Assembly (NCBI RefSeq): GCF_007096885.1
Contig: NZ_VJNO01000008.1
Span: 62,001 to 126,000, forward strand
DNA length: 64,000 nt
Direction: 5' to 3'
DNA from: Streptomyces sp. 130
GTDB taxonomy: Bacteria > Actinomycetota > Actinomycetes > Streptomycetales > Streptomycetaceae
A program made the translations under genes and the position numbers. Positions 1 to 8,955 of the stretch are shown here, piece by piece (the stretch's first letter is position 1; every line of letters begins with the position of its first letter). The notes beneath the pieces were generated by a model. That model saw nothing but the letters and a program-made list of their open reading frames with translations. It had not been told where the DNA came from and ran no database searches.

Positions 1-1
1 C

Positions 2-232
2 GTGTTCGCCTCGGCCTGCGAGCGGGCGGGCGCGCCGTGGCAGCCGTTCGTCTCCAACAACGCGATGCCGTGCGGCACGTCGATCGGCCCGCTCACGGCG
101 GCCCGGCTCGGTGTGCCGACGGTCGACGTGGGGGTCCCGGGCCTCTCGATGCACTCGGCCCGCGAACTGTGCGGGGCGCGGGACCCGGGACATCTGGCGT
201 CGATCATGACGGCTTTCGTGACGTCCGCGTAA
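2..232 (+). CDS. M18 family aminopeptidase, C-terminal fragment
   Basis: This is the last 76 codons of a gene whose beginning lies before the window. The segment SNNAMPCGTSIGPLTAARLG followed by VDVGVPGLSMHSARE is the C-terminal signature of M18 aspartyl/leucyl aminopeptidases; the His in MHSARE is a zinc ligand in that family. These are cytoplasmic zinc enzymes that release N-terminal residues from peptides. The reading frame ends at TAA. Only family assignment is possible, because the other metal ligands are outside the window. Confidence 0.85.
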   Translation: MFASACERAGAPWQPFVSNNAMPCGTSIGPLTAARLGVPTVDVGVPGLSMHSARELCGARDPGHLASIMTAFVTSA

Positions 233-518
233 GGGCCGGGGGTACGGGGAAGAGCGGCGCGGGCCCTTCCCCGTACCCGCGTCCGAGGCGGCGCGCGCGG
301 CGCTGCTTCGCCGTGCCGTCGCGGGGGCGCGGCCCCGGCGGGCCGTGGGCGCCGCGCCGCAGAGGTTCCGCGCTCGGCGGCGCTCGTCCCCTTCCCCTCG
401 GCGGTTACCCTCGGCGAGTACTGGCCGGTGAGGGCCTGGGGAAGGCTGCGGGCCGGACCGGCACGAGCCTCCGCCTCGGTCACCGCCACCGGCCGAGCGG
501 CTTCAAGGAGGTTGAACG
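233..518. other. intergenic region upstream of fumarase
   Basis: About 286 bp without a convincing gene. The only clear element is the AAGGAGG ribosome-binding site a few bases before the fumarase ATG. I see no strong terminator or operator here. Confidence 0.5.
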
Positions 519-1922
519 ATGACGGATCAGGGAACGGCCGAGGGCTACCGCGTCGAGCACGACTCGATGGGCGAGGTCAGGGTCCCCGCCGACGCGAAGT
601 GGCGCGCCCAGACCCAGCGCGCCGTGGAGAACTTCCCGGTCTCCGGCCAGCGCCTGGAGCGCGCCCACATCGAGGCCCTGGCCCGGATCAAGGCCGCCGC
701 CGCCAAGGTCAACGCCGAACTGAAGGTCCTCGACCCGGACATCGCGGAGGCCGTCCAGGAGGCGGCCGGGGAGGTCGCGGAGGGGCGCTGGGACGCGCAC
801 TTCCCGGTCGACGTCTTCCAGACCGGTTCGGGCACCTCGTCGAACATGAACACCAACGAGGTCCTGGCCACCCTCGCCTCCGAGCGCCTGGGCCGCCCGG
901 TCCACCCCAACGACCACGTCAACGCCTCGCAGTCGTCCAACGACGTGTTCCCCTCCTCGATCCACATCGCCGCCACCGCCGCGGTCACCGGCGACCTGAT
1001 CCCCGCCCTGGACCACCTCGCCGCCGCCCTGGAGCGCAAGGCGCAGGAGTTCGCGACGGTGGTGAAGTCCGGACGGACCCACCTGATGGACGCCACGCCC
1101 GTCACCCTCGGCCAGGAGTTCGGGGGCTACGCCGCCCAGATCCGTCACGGCGTCGAGCGGCTGCGCGCCTCGCTCCCCCGGCTCGCCGAACTCCCCCTCG
1201 GCGGCACGGCCGTGGGCACCGGGATCAACACCCCGCCCGGCTTCTCCGCCGCCGTCATCGCCGAGGTGGCCCGCGTCACCGGGCTGCCGCTCACCGAGGC
1301 CCGCGACCACTTCGAGGCGCAGGGCGCCCGGGACGGCCTGGTGGAGACCTCGGGCCAGCTGCGCACCATCGGTGTCTCGCTCACCAAGATCTGCAACGAC
1401 CTGCGCTGGATGGCGTCGGGACCGCGCACCGGCCTCGCCGAGATCTCCCTGCCCGACCTCCAGCCCGGCTCCTCGATCATGCCCGGCAAGGTCAACCCGG
1501 TCATCCCCGAGGCGGTCCTGATGGTCGCCGCTCAGGTGACCGGGAACGACGCCACCGTCGCCGCCGCGGGCGCCGCCGGGAACTTCGAGCTGAACGTCAT
1601 GCTCCCGGTCATCGCGAAGAACCTGCTGGAGTCCGTACGGCTGCTCGCCAACGCCTCCCGGCTGCTCGCGGACCGCACGGTGGACGGGATCACCGCGCAC
1701 GCCGAGCGGGCCAGGGAGTACGCCGAGTCCTCGCCGTCCGTCGTCACCCCGCTGAACAAGTACATCGGCTACGAGGAGGCGGCCAAGGTCGCCAAGAAGT
1801 CGCTCGCGGAACGCCGGACGATCCGTGAGGTCGTCCTCGAATCGGGCTATGTGGAGCGCGGAGACCTGACCGAGCAGCAGCTCGACGAGGCCCTGGACGT
1901 GCTGCGCATGACCCGCCCGTGA
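519..1922 (+). CDS. fumC: class II fumarate hydratase
   Basis: Interconverts fumarate and malate in the TCA cycle in the cytoplasm. At 467 aa it has normal class II length. The fumarase/aspartase signature [11 protein letters not shown] is intact, as are [13 protein letters not shown] near residue 105 and SGRTHLMDA, which build the active site shared between subunits. It is a heat-stable, iron-free fumarase, unlike class I enzymes. The ATG follows a perfect AAGGAGG site. The next gene, a DUF402 protein, begins 44 bp downstream on the same strand and may be co-transcribed. Confidence 0.97.
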   Translation: MTDQGTAEGYRVEHDSMGEVRVPADAKWRAQTQRAVENFPVSGQRLERAHIEALARIKAAAAKVNAELKVLDPDIAEAVQEAAGEVAEGRWDAHFPVDVFQTGSGTSSNMNTNEVLATLASERLGRPVHPNDHVNASQSSNDVFPSSIHIAATAAVTGDLIPALDHLAAALERKAQEFATVVKSGRTHLMDATPVTLGQEFGGYAAQIRHGVERLRASLPRLAELPLGGTAVGTGINTPPGFSAAVIAEVARVTGLPLTEARDHFEAQGARDGLVETSGQLRTIGVSLTKICNDLRWMASGPRTGLAEISLPDLQPGSSIMPGKVNPVIPEAVLMVAAQVTGNDATVAAAGAAGNFELNVMLPVIAKNLLESVRLLANASRLLADRTVDGITAHAERAREYAESSPSVVTPLNKYIGYEEAAKVAKKSLAERRTIREVVLESGYVERGDLTEQQLDEALDVLRMTRP

Positions 1923-1966
1923 CGGGCGCCGCCGTGCCGGGGAGGCCCGATCCGTAGGATCTGTCC

Positions 1967-2674
1967 ATGACGGGTAGCGGAGAGACCGAGCGCTGGGCGC
2001 CGGGTGACCAGATTCTGTGGCGCTACCGGGGCAACGGCCCCCGGCGGCCGGATTCGGCCGCTCACGCGTTCCACATCTGCCGCCCGGTCACGGTCGTCCG
2101 GGACACCGAGGACCTGCTCGCGGTGTGGGTCGCGCCCGGCACCGAGTGCGTCAAGCCGGTCCTGGCGGACGGCACCGACGTGCACGCCGAACCGCTCGCC
2201 ACCCGGTACACCGCCCCGCGCACGACGGCCCGTTCGCTCTGGCTGGGCAACGGCGTGCTGAAGCTGGCCAGGCCCGGCGACCCCTGGTCCGTCTGGCTGT
2301 TCTGGGAGCGCGGCTGGCAGTTCCGCAGCTGGTACGTGAATCTGGAGGAGCCGCGCACCAGGTGGGCGGGGGGCGTCGACTCCGAGGACCACTTCCTGGA
2401 CATCTCCGTCTACCCGGACCGCAGCTGGCTCTGGCGCGACGAGGACGAGTTCGAGCAGGCCCAGCGGGTGGGCCTGATCACACCGGACACGGCGCGCCGG
2501 GTGCGCGAGGCGGGGCGCGCCGCGGTCGGGCTGATCCGCTCCTGGGGTTCGCCGTTCCGGGACGGCTGGGAGGACTGGCGGCCCGATCCGGCGTGGCGGG
2601 TGCCCGAACTCCCGGTCGACTGGGACCGCCGGCCGGACGGCTCGGACCGTACGGCTTCCGCCATGCCGTCGTGA
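1967..2674 (+). CDS. DUF402 (FomD-like) protein
   Basis: 235 aa cytoplasmic protein of the DUF402/FomD-like family. Family hallmarks are the early WRYRG segment, the central WYVNLEEP, and the acidic HFLDISVYPD and WRDEDEFEQA motifs, which in characterised relatives bind divalent metal near a phosphate substrate. Some relatives hydrolyse nucleotidyl-phosphonate or nucleoside diphosphate substrates. Nothing here fixes the substrate. It sits 44 bp behind fumC, so the two may share a transcript. Confidence 0.8.
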   Translation: MTGSGETERWAPGDQILWRYRGNGPRRPDSAAHAFHICRPVTVVRDTEDLLAVWVAPGTECVKPVLADGTDVHAEPLATRYTAPRTTARSLWLGNGVLKLARPGDPWSVWLFWERGWQFRSWYVNLEEPRTRWAGGVDSEDHFLDISVYPDRSWLWRDEDEFEQAQRVGLITPDTARRVREAGRAAVGLIRSWGSPFRDGWEDWRPDPAWRVPELPVDWDRRPDGSDRTASAMPS

Positions 2675-2883
2675 GACCCTTGATGCACCCCAGGGGGGCA
2701 AACGTAGGATCGTCCCGAGGAGCGCGGCCAGGGCCTGTCCTGGATCCCAACCGGCAGGCGGGGTGCAGGACCTGACCGTACGTCATCGGCTCGTCGCGCG
2801 GACCGCGTCCTCAGGGGCCGCATCGGCGTCACGAGGCGCACGAGTTGCCCGCACCGCATGAGCCACTACGAGGGGGTGGAGAC

Positions 2884-3075
2884 GTGTCCGCCGAGCGCTG
2901 CCGTCCCCGCGGAAACGTTGTCACGGGCATCCTGACCGGACATCGCGTTTCGGCCCCGTACGGCGGGGAAGGCGATGTCAGCCGTTGTTATCGCCGCTCC
3001 TGCCGGGGCACAGTAGCGCCCCACAAGGTGATTGCCCCATACAACCGGCCCGGACGGACGGAATCCCACGCGTGA
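2884..3075 (+). CDS. small basic ORF translationally coupled to the SpoIIE-type gene
   Basis: A 63-aa ORF starting at GTG 2884, right behind a strong Shine-Dalgarno run (GAGGGGGTGGAGAC). Its stop TGA (3073-3075) overlaps the GTG start (3072) of the phosphatase gene in the arrangement GTGA, the usual coupling geometry in this genome. The product is Arg/Gly-rich with two Cys and has no family I recognise. It could be a real small protein or a leader ORF that sets translation of the downstream gene. The 209 bp before it (2675-2883) hold no other gene that I can support. Confidence 0.45.
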   Translation: MSAERCRPRGNVVTGILTGHRVSAPYGGEGDVSRCYRRSCRGTVAPHKVIAPYNRPGRTESHA

Positions 3076-4961
3076 CGGAGCACCCCACCTCCCACGAAGG
3101 CCGGCAGCCTCTCGCCGCCCGGCCGCAGGAACGCACCCGGCCGCGGCAGCGGGACGCCGCCGTGGCGGCCGCCGCGGCCGCCACGACGATCCCGGGACCC
3201 GCGAAGGGCCCCGCGACCGCGGCCCCCGACCCGCAGGCGGCGACGCGGCGCGAGGGCGACCGGCTGCGCTTCGTGGGGGCCGCGACCCGGCGGATCGCCC
3301 GGGGCATCGACCTGGACGAGATCGTGCTCGGGCTGTGCCGGGCCAGCGTGCCGACGTTCTCCGACGCCATACTCGTCTACCTCCGCGACCCGCTGCCCGT
3401 CGGCGACGAGCGGCCGGTCAACCCGTTCGTGCTGCGGCTGCGCCGTTCGGACCGGCTGCGGCTGACCGACGAGGAGCCGGAGAGCCTGTCGGAGACGGAG
3501 CGGCTGCGGCTGCCCGCCATCGACCCGCAGGCCGACCTGATGCCCGCCGCCGAGCTGTGCGAGGTGCAGGCCGGGAGCGCGCTCGCCGAGGTGCTGCGCG
3601 GGGTGCGGCCGGTCTTCGGCGACTCCGCGGCGGCCCGCGTCGCGCTGCCCGAACTGCTCGGCGCCGACCGGACGGTGCCGTCGGGCCACCGGGTGATCCT
3701 GGCCCCGCTGCGCGGCCGGCGGCGGGTGATCGGGGCGGCGGTCTTCCAGCGCGGCGCCGAGCGCCCGGCCTTCGAGGCCAACGACCTCCTGGTCGCCGCC
3801 CAGCTGGCCACGCACACCGCCCTCGGCATCGACAAGGCCGTGCTCTACGGGCGCGAGGCGTACATCGCGGACGAGCTCCAGCGCACGATGCTGCCCGACT
3901 CGCTTCCCCAGCCGACCGGCGTGAAACTCGCCTCGCGCTACCTCCCCGCCGCCGAGACGGCCCGGGTCGGCGGCGACTGGTACGACGCGATCCCGCTGCC
4001 CGGCAGCCGGGTCGCCCTGGTCGTCGGGGACGTCATGGGCCACTCCATGACCTCCGCCGCGATCATGGGCCAGCTGCGCACCACCGCGCAGACCCTGGCC
4101 GGCCTCGACCTGCCCCCGCAGGAGGTCCTGCACCACCTGGACGAGCAGGCGCAGCGCCTCGGCAGCGACCGCATGGCCACCTGCCTGTACGCGGTGTACG
4201 ACCCCGTCGCGCACCGCATCACCGTCGCCAACGCGGGCCACCCGCCGCCCGTCCTGCTCCACCTGGGCGGTCGCGCCGAGGTCCTGCGGGTGCCCCCGGG
4301 CGCCCCGATCGGCGTCGGCGGAGTGGACTTCGAGGCCGTCGAGCTGGACGCACCGGCCGGTGCGACGCTGCTGCTGTACACCGACGGGCTGGTCGAGTCG
4401 CGGCTGCGGGACGTGTGGACGGGGATCGAGCTGCTGCGGGAACGGCTCGCCGCGACCGCCCGGCTGACCGGCCCGGACCACTCGCCGCCGCTGGAGGCGC
4501 TCTGCGACGACGTGCTGGACATGCTGGGCCCCGGTGACCGCGACGACGACATCGCGCTGCTCGCCGCCCGCTTCGACGGGATCGCGCCGAGCGACGTCGC
4601 CTACTGGTTCCTGGACCCGGACGAGTCCGCCCCCGGCCGGGCCCGCAGGCTGGCGCGCCGGGCGCTCGGCCGGTGGGGCCTGGACGAGCTGTCGGACTCG
4701 GTGGAGCTCCTGATCAGCGAGGTGGTCACCAACGCCGTGCGGTACGCGGAGCGCCCGGTCACCCTGCGGCTGCTGCGCACCGAGACGCTGCGCTGCGAGG
4801 TCGGCGACGACTCCCCGCAGCTGCCCCGGCAGCGCCGCGCCAAGGACATGGACGAGAACGGGCGCGGTCTGTTCCTGGTCAACCGGCTGGCCCGGCGGTG
4901 GGGCGCGACGCGCCTGTCGACGGGCAAGGTGGTGTGGTTCGAGATGCCGCTGCGCGGGTAG
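3072..4961 (+). CDS. GAF / SpoIIE PP2C phosphatase / HATPase regulatory protein
   Basis: 629 aa from GTG 3072. After a low-complexity Ala/Arg N-terminus, residues about 80-245 form a GAF-like sensor. A PP2C SpoIIE-type phosphatase follows at about 265-500, with GGDWYD near 299 and GDVMGHS holding metal-binding Asp residues. Residues 508-629 are an RsbW-like ATPase with EVVTNAVRYA and ENGRGLFLV boxes. Such proteins combine an anti-sigma kinase with the phosphatase that reverses it, controlling anti-anti-sigma factors. No sigma factor or STAS partner gene is adjacent, so the target is unknown. An in-frame ATG at 2985 exists but lacks a good ribosome-binding site; the GTGA overlap favours 3072. 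Confidence 0.88.
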   Translation: MTEHPTSHEGRQPLAARPQERTRPRQRDAAVAAAAAATTIPGPAKGPATAAPDPQAATRREGDRLRFVGAATRRIARGIDLDEIVLGLCRASVPTFSDAILVYLRDPLPVGDERPVNPFVLRLRRSDRLRLTDEEPESLSETERLRLPAIDPQADLMPAAELCEVQAGSALAEVLRGVRPVFGDSAAARVALPELLGADRTVPSGHRVILAPLRGRRRVIGAAVFQRGAERPAFEANDLLVAAQLATHTALGIDKAVLYGREAYIADELQRTMLPDSLPQPTGVKLASRYLPAAETARVGGDWYDAIPLPGSRVALVVGDVMGHSMTSAAIMGQLRTTAQTLAGLDLPPQEVLHHLDEQAQRLGSDRMATCLYAVYDPVAHRITVANAGHPPPVLLHLGGRAEVLRVPPGAPIGVGGVDFEAVELDAPAGATLLLYTDGLVESRLRDVWTGIELLRERLAATARLTGPDHSPPLEALCDDVLDMLGPGDRDDDIALLAARFDGIAPSDVAYWFLDPDESAPGRARRLARRALGRWGLDELSDSVELLISEVVTNAVRYAERPVTLRLLRTETLRCEVGDDSPQLPRQRRAKDMDENGRGLFLVNRLARRWGATRLSTGKVVWFEMPLRG

Positions 4962-4983
4962 CGCCCGGCCCCGGGGAGACGCG

Positions 4984-5024
4984 AACGGGCGGTGTACGAG
5001 GCTCCTCCTCGTACACCGCCCGTT
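4984..5024. terminator. bidirectional hairpin terminator
   Basis: A perfect 18-bp stem (4984-5001 with 5007-5024) closed by a 5-nt loop lies between the convergent SpoIIE-type and PBP genes, so it can end both transcripts. Confidence 0.85.
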
Positions 5025-5053
5025 GCCGTGCTCAGGGGCGGCGGGTCAGCCGG

Positions 5054-7333
5054 TCACCTGTCGTCGTCGCTGTCCGGCCGCTTGTCCCCCGAGAGGTCCG
5101 GGAGCTCCGCGGTGGACGAGGGGTCCGGGCCCGGCCGGGTCGAGGGGCTGGGCGGCGGCTCGGTCGTCGCGCCGCCCGAGGGCGAGGCGGGCGGGGAGCT
5201 CTCCGGGGACTCGCTGGTCTGCGGCGGCTCGGAGGAGGGCGACGTGGACGGCGAGTGGGAGGGCGTGGGGTCGTCGGAGGGCGAGGTGCTGGGGCTCGGC
5301 GAGTGGGACGCGGGCGGCGGGCTGACCGCGGCGCCCATGTCGGTGTCGAGGTCGAACTTGCGGGCCTTGCCGACGGAGTGCCCCATGTAGTCGGCCCAGA
5401 TCTCGGCCGGGAAGCCACCGCCGTTGACCCGGCCGCCGCCGCCGGCGCCCTGGAGGGTCACCTGCGCGGTCTTCTTGATCTCCTTGCCGTCGTCGCCGGT
5501 GCGGTCGAAGGCCGCCTCGCCGAACAGGCCGACCGAGGTGACCAGGTCGGGGGTGTAGCCGGTGAACCAGGCCGACTTGTTGTCGTCGGAGGTACCGGTC
5601 TTGCCCGCGATCTCCCGCTCGGCGAGCCCTTCGGCGTTGCGGACCCCGCGGGCCGTTCCGTCGTCCACCACACCCGTGAGCACCGAAGTCACGGAGTCCG
5701 CGGCCTGGCGCGAGATGACCTGGTCGCCGATCGCGTCGGGCATCTTCAGCGGCTCGTCGCCCTGGTGCACCGCCGACTTCACGAGCTGCGGGGTGACCTC
5801 CTTGCCGTGGTTGTCGAAGGTGGCGTAGACCCCGGCCATCTCCATCGGGCTCGCGCCCATGGAGCCGAGGGTCATCGCGGGCGTGGCCTTCAGCCCCTCC
5901 ACGTCCATGCCGAGCTTGCCGGCGGTCTTCATCACCTCGTCCATGCCGACGTCCACGCCCATCTGCGCGAAGACGGAGTTGACGGACTTGTTCATCGAGT
6001 CCTGGACGGTGATCTGCCCGTAGTTCTGGTCGTCCTCGTTCTCCGGGTTGAACGGGATGTCGCTGCCGACGACCGGTCGCTTGCTGGTGCCGTCGTAGCG
6101 GGTGTTCGCCGTGATCCGCTCGCCGTCCTGGGTCTTCGACTCCTCGTCGAGGGCGGCGGCGAGGATGACCGGCTTGAAGGTGGAGGCGGGCTGGAAGTCG
6201 GAGCGGGTGGCGTTCGACGTCCAGTGGACGTTCTGGCCGCGCCCGCCGTACAGGGCCAGCACCGCGCCGGTCTTCGGGTCGACCGAGACCGCGCCCGCCT
6301 GGACGTCCTGGTCGAGCTTGCGCTTCTCGGTGTCCAGCTTGTCGAGCAGCTTGGTCTCGACGGACTTCTCCAGCTGCTGCTGCTTCTTCTTGTCGATGTT
6401 GACGGTGATCGTCCAGCCACCGAGGTCGAACTGGTCCGCGGTGAGGCCCGTCTGCTTGAGCACGGCGTTGCGGGCCGCCTCGACGATGTACCCCTTCTGC
6501 CCGGCCGTGCCGTTGAGCGGTTTGGGGTCGTGCGGCTTCGGGAACGTCAGCCCCTGCCGCTTGCCGGGGTCGAGCCAGCCCTCCTCGACCATGTTGTCCA
6601 GGGTGTACGCCCAGCGCGCCTTGACGAGCCGCTTGCCGTTCGGACCGGCGACGGCCCAGTCGTACTGGCTCGGCGCCTGGAGCAGCGCGGCGAGGTAGGC
6701 GCCCTGGGAGACGTTCAGGTCCTTGGCGTCCACGCCGTAGTACGCCTGCGCGGCGGCCTGGATGCCGAAGGCGCCGCGGCCGTAGTAGCTGGTGTTGATG
6801 TACCCGGCGAGGATTTCCTTCTTGGTCTTCTTCTGGTCCAGCTTCAGCGAGATGACCAGCTCTTTGAGCTTCCGGGTGACCGTCTGGTCCTGGTCCAGGT
6901 AGTAGTTCTTGACGTACTGCTGCGTGATGGTCGAGCCACCCTGCTTGCCCTTGCCGGACAGGGTGTTGAGCAGGCCGCGCGCGGTGCCCTTGAAGTCGAC
7001 GCCGTGGTCCTTGTAGAAGGACTTGTTCTCGGCGGCGACGAAGGTGTCCTGCACCTCCTTGGGCACCTCGGCGAGGCTCACGATCTCGCGGTTGACCTCG
7101 CCGGTCCTGGCCAGCAGGGTCCCGTCGGCGTACTTGTAGACGTTCGCCTGCATCTGCGCCTTCGGGTTGCCCTCGGGCACGTCCACGAGCATGTAGAGCA
7201 CGGCGAAGGCGCCCATGCACAGCAGGATCAGCCCGAAGGCAGTGCCCAGTAGTTTGCGCCAGGTGAAGAGCCTGCGTATGCCGCCGCTCTTCGCAGCCCG
7301 CCGCTGGGCTCGTCGCGCTTCCGCTCGACCCAT
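5054..7333 (-). CDS. class A penicillin-binding protein (transglycosylase/transpeptidase)
   Basis: 759 aa, bifunctional peptidoglycan synthase at the cell membrane. A basic cytoplasmic N-terminus is followed by one membrane anchor. The GT51 domain shows AAENKSFYKDHG and GGSTITQQYVKN. The transpeptidase shows ASTFKP (SxxK serine), SVN and KTGTS. The last ~75 residues are a Ser/Pro tail ending in an acidic stretch, probably a disordered wall-spanning linker. The ATG at 7333 is chosen because a GGGAG site lies upstream. The open frame extends to 7486, but the extra residues do not resemble the family. Confidence 0.93.
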   Translation of the reverse strand: MGRAEARRAQRRAAKSGGIRRLFTWRKLLGTAFGLILLCMGAFAVLYMLVDVPEGNPKAQMQANVYKYADGTLLARTGEVNREIVSLAEVPKEVQDTFVAAENKSFYKDHGVDFKGTARGLLNTLSGKGKQGGSTITQQYVKNYYLDQDQTVTRKLKELVISLKLDQKKTKKEILAGYINTSYYGRGAFGIQAAAQAYYGVDAKDLNVSQGAYLAALLQAPSQYDWAVAGPNGKRLVKARWAYTLDNMVEEGWLDPGKRQGLTFPKPHDPKPLNGTAGQKGYIVEAARNAVLKQTGLTADQFDLGGWTITVNIDKKKQQQLEKSVETKLLDKLDTEKRKLDQDVQAGAVSVDPKTGAVLALYGGRGQNVHWTSNATRSDFQPASTFKPVILAAALDEESKTQDGERITANTRYDGTSKRPVVGSDIPFNPENEDDQNYGQITVQDSMNKSVNSVFAQMGVDVGMDEVMKTAGKLGMDVEGLKATPAMTLGSMGASPMEMAGVYATFDNHGKEVTPQLVKSAVHQGDEPLKMPDAIGDQVISRQAADSVTSVLTGVVDDGTARGVRNAEGLAEREIAGKTGTSDDNKSAWFTGYTPDLVTSVGLFGEAAFDRTGDDGKEIKKTAQVTLQGAGGGGRVNGGGFPAEIWADYMGHSVGKARKFDLDTDMGAAVSPPPASHSPSPSTSPSDDPTPSHSPSTSPSSEPPQTSESPESSPPASPSGGATTEPPPSPSTRPGPDPSSTAELPDLSGDKRPDSDDDR

Positions 7334-7502
7334 CGCTTGGTCGCTCCCGTTTCTCTGCTCTGCCGAATCGGCTCCGACCTGCCAGCTAACACCGTGAGCA
7401 AGGCCGAAAACCCGACGATCCAAGGTTTTCCGGACGTGAGAATCAGCACCCGTCTCCGATGGAACCGACTCCTGAGGGGTGCGCAAGGTTGCGAGAAGCG
7501 TT

Positions 7503-7535
7503 AATGTGCTAACACATTGCTAGCGACCAGCTAGC
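7503..7535. promoter_or_regulatory. palindromic operator cluster upstream of the SPFH gene
   Basis: Two symmetric elements are adjacent. AATGTG-CTAA-CACATT (7503-7518) is a perfect 6-bp inverted repeat. The palindrome GCTAGC occurs twice (7519-7524 and 7530-7535). They lie 20-50 bp before the SPFH start and about 170 bp from the divergent PBP start. They look like repressor sites of the GntR/YtrA sort, but the regulator is not encoded here. Confidence 0.5.
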
Positions 7536-7555
7536 CGACCACTACGGGGGCCACC

Positions 7556-8527
7556 ATGACCGATCCGCACCACCCCGGCACCGCCGCCGAGCCGTCCGCC
7601 GGACTCGCCCCGGACGCGCCCGAGATGCCGGAACCGCAGGTCCGGGAGGTGAGGGCGCACAGCATCGCCGGCGGCCTCGGACTGCTGCTGACCGTGCTCG
7701 GCGTGATCGCCGGCATCGCGCTCGCCGTCGTCGGGGGCGTCATCGGCAGCGGCGGCAACAACGCCGTGGGCATCCCGCTCTGCGTCCTGGGCGTCCTGCT
7801 CGCCATCGCCTCGTTCTTCTGCATGGGCGGTGTGAAGATGGTCGCACCGGGCGAGGCGCGGGTGATCCAGCTGTTCGGCCGGTACGTGGGCACCATTCGC
7901 ACCGACGGACTGCGCTGGGTGAACCCGCTGACCTCCAGCCGCAAGATCTCCACCCGCGTCCGCAACCACGAGACCGCCGTCCTCAAGGTCAACGACGCCT
8001 ACGGCAACCCGATCGAGCTCGCCGCGATCGTCGTGTGGAAGGTCGAGGACACCGCCCAGGCGCTCTTCGAGGTGGACGACTTCCTGGAGTTCGTGGCCAC
8101 CCAGACCGAGTCCGCCGTCCGGCACATCGCCCTGGAGTACCCGTACGACGCCCACGAGGAGGACGGTCTCTCGCTGCGGGGCAACGCCGAGGAGATCACC
8201 GAGAAGCTCGCCGTCGAGCTGACCGCCCGGGTGCAGGCGGCGGGCGTGCGGATCATCGAGTCGCGCTTCAGCCACCTCGCGTACGCCCCCGAGATCGCCT
8301 CCGCGATGCTCCAGCGCCAGCAGGCCGGCGCGGTCGTGGCGGCCCGGCAGCAGATCGTCGAAGGCGCGGTCGGCATGGTCGAGATGGCGCTGACCCGCAT
8401 CGCCGAGCAGGACATCGTGGAGCTCGACTCGGAGCGGAAGGCGTCCATGGTGAGCAATCTGATGGTGGTCCTGTGCGGTGACCGCGCCGCCCAGCCGGTC
8501 CTCAACACGGGCACGCTCTACCAGTGA
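7556..8527 (+). CDS. SPFH/Band 7 domain membrane protein
   Basis: 323 aa. The N-terminus has two hydrophobic segments separated by a Gly/Asn turn (roughly residues 38-95). An SPFH (stomatin/prohibitin/flotillin) domain follows: [17 protein letters not shown], then [15 protein letters not shown], then a helical region with [21 protein letters not shown]. Family members scaffold membrane microdomains and proteases. The stop overlaps the start of the small downstream gene by 4 nt (GTGA), so both proteins are probably made together. The palindromic operators just upstream suggest repression or stress control. Confidence 0.9.
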   Translation: MTDPHHPGTAAEPSAGLAPDAPEMPEPQVREVRAHSIAGGLGLLLTVLGVIAGIALAVVGGVIGSGGNNAVGIPLCVLGVLLAIASFFCMGGVKMVAPGEARVIQLFGRYVGTIRTDGLRWVNPLTSSRKISTRVRNHETAVLKVNDAYGNPIELAAIVVWKVEDTAQALFEVDDFLEFVATQTESAVRHIALEYPYDAHEEDGLSLRGNAEEITEKLAVELTARVQAAGVRIIESRFSHLAYAPEIASAMLQRQQAGAVVAARQQIVEGAVGMVEMALTRIAEQDIVELDSERKASMVSNLMVVLCGDRAAQPVLNTGTLYQ

Positions 8528-8790
8528 CCGAGGAGCCCCCCGAGGAGGCGCGGGAAGCGCCCCGCGCCCGGCCGCGGCAGCGCAAGCAGATGCTGCTGCG
8601 GCTGGACCCGGCCGTGCACGACGCGCTGGCCCGCTGGGCGTCGGACGAACTGCGCAGCGCCAACGCGCAGATCGAGTTCCTGCTGCGCCGGGCGCTCGCC
8701 GAGGCGGGCCGGCTGCCGGGCGGGGCGGCGCCCATCCCCCGCCGGGGGCGCCCGCCGAAGGCCGCGCCCGAGCCGCCGGGCGAGGAGTGA
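8524..8790 (+). CDS. small ribbon-helix-helix-like (Arc type) protein
   Basis: 88 aa from GTG 8524, overlapping the SPFH stop. The core KQMLLRLDPAVHDALARWA followed by SANAQIEFLLRRAL has the strand-helix-helix pattern of Arc/MetJ or HicB-type DNA-binding proteins, with a Pro/Ala-rich tail. No toxin is adjacent. Its tight coupling to an SPFH gene suggests it regulates that operon or is a partner of the membrane protein. Function is inferred from fold pattern only. Confidence 0.75.
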   Translation: MTEEPPEEAREAPRARPRQRKQMLLRLDPAVHDALARWASDELRSANAQIEFLLRRALAEAGRLPGGAAPIPRRGRPPKAAPEPPGEE

Positions 8791-8797
8791 GACGGAT

Positions 8798-8827
8798 ACG
8801 GCCCGTCCCCGCGGGGGGGGGGGCCGT
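8798..8827 (+). terminator. G-rich hairpin terminator after the SPFH operon
   Basis: ACGGCCC (8798-8804) pairs with GGGCCGT (8821-8827), extended inward by a C-run opposite an 11-base G-run. It is placed just after the RHH-like gene. Confidence 0.6.
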
Positions 8828-8913
8828 CGACGTGCGCCGCTCGTTTGCGCCCCGCCCCGCCGTTCGACTGCGCCCCGCCGTTCGGCTGCCCCCGCCGCTC
8901 GACTGCACCCCCC

Positions 8914-8936
8914 GTGTATACACCGTAGGTATACAC
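8914..8936. promoter_or_regulatory. PadR operator
   Basis: Perfect inverted repeat GTGTATAC - 7 nt - GTATACAC, ending 19 bp before the padR ATG. PadR-family proteins often bind such AT-rich palindromes (ATAC half-sites) in their own promoter, so autoregulation is likely. Three imperfect ~18-bp direct repeats rich in GCCG(T/C)TCG fill 8860-8912 just upstream. Confidence 0.7.
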
Positions 8937-8955
8937 ACCATGTAGAGTGCTCGGC

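Noticed and set aside
4673..7252. 859-codon open frame on the plus strand across the PBP gene
   Set aside because: It is antisense to a clear class A PBP with all catalytic motifs; long antisense frames are common in DNA of this GC content and the product is low-complexity Val/Leu/Gly/Asp.
8813..8823. 11-base G run as a phase-variable tract
   Set aside because: It is intergenic inside a terminator stem, so length changes would not switch a protein; runs in the loop at 21021 and at 29472 are likewise not in coding sequence.
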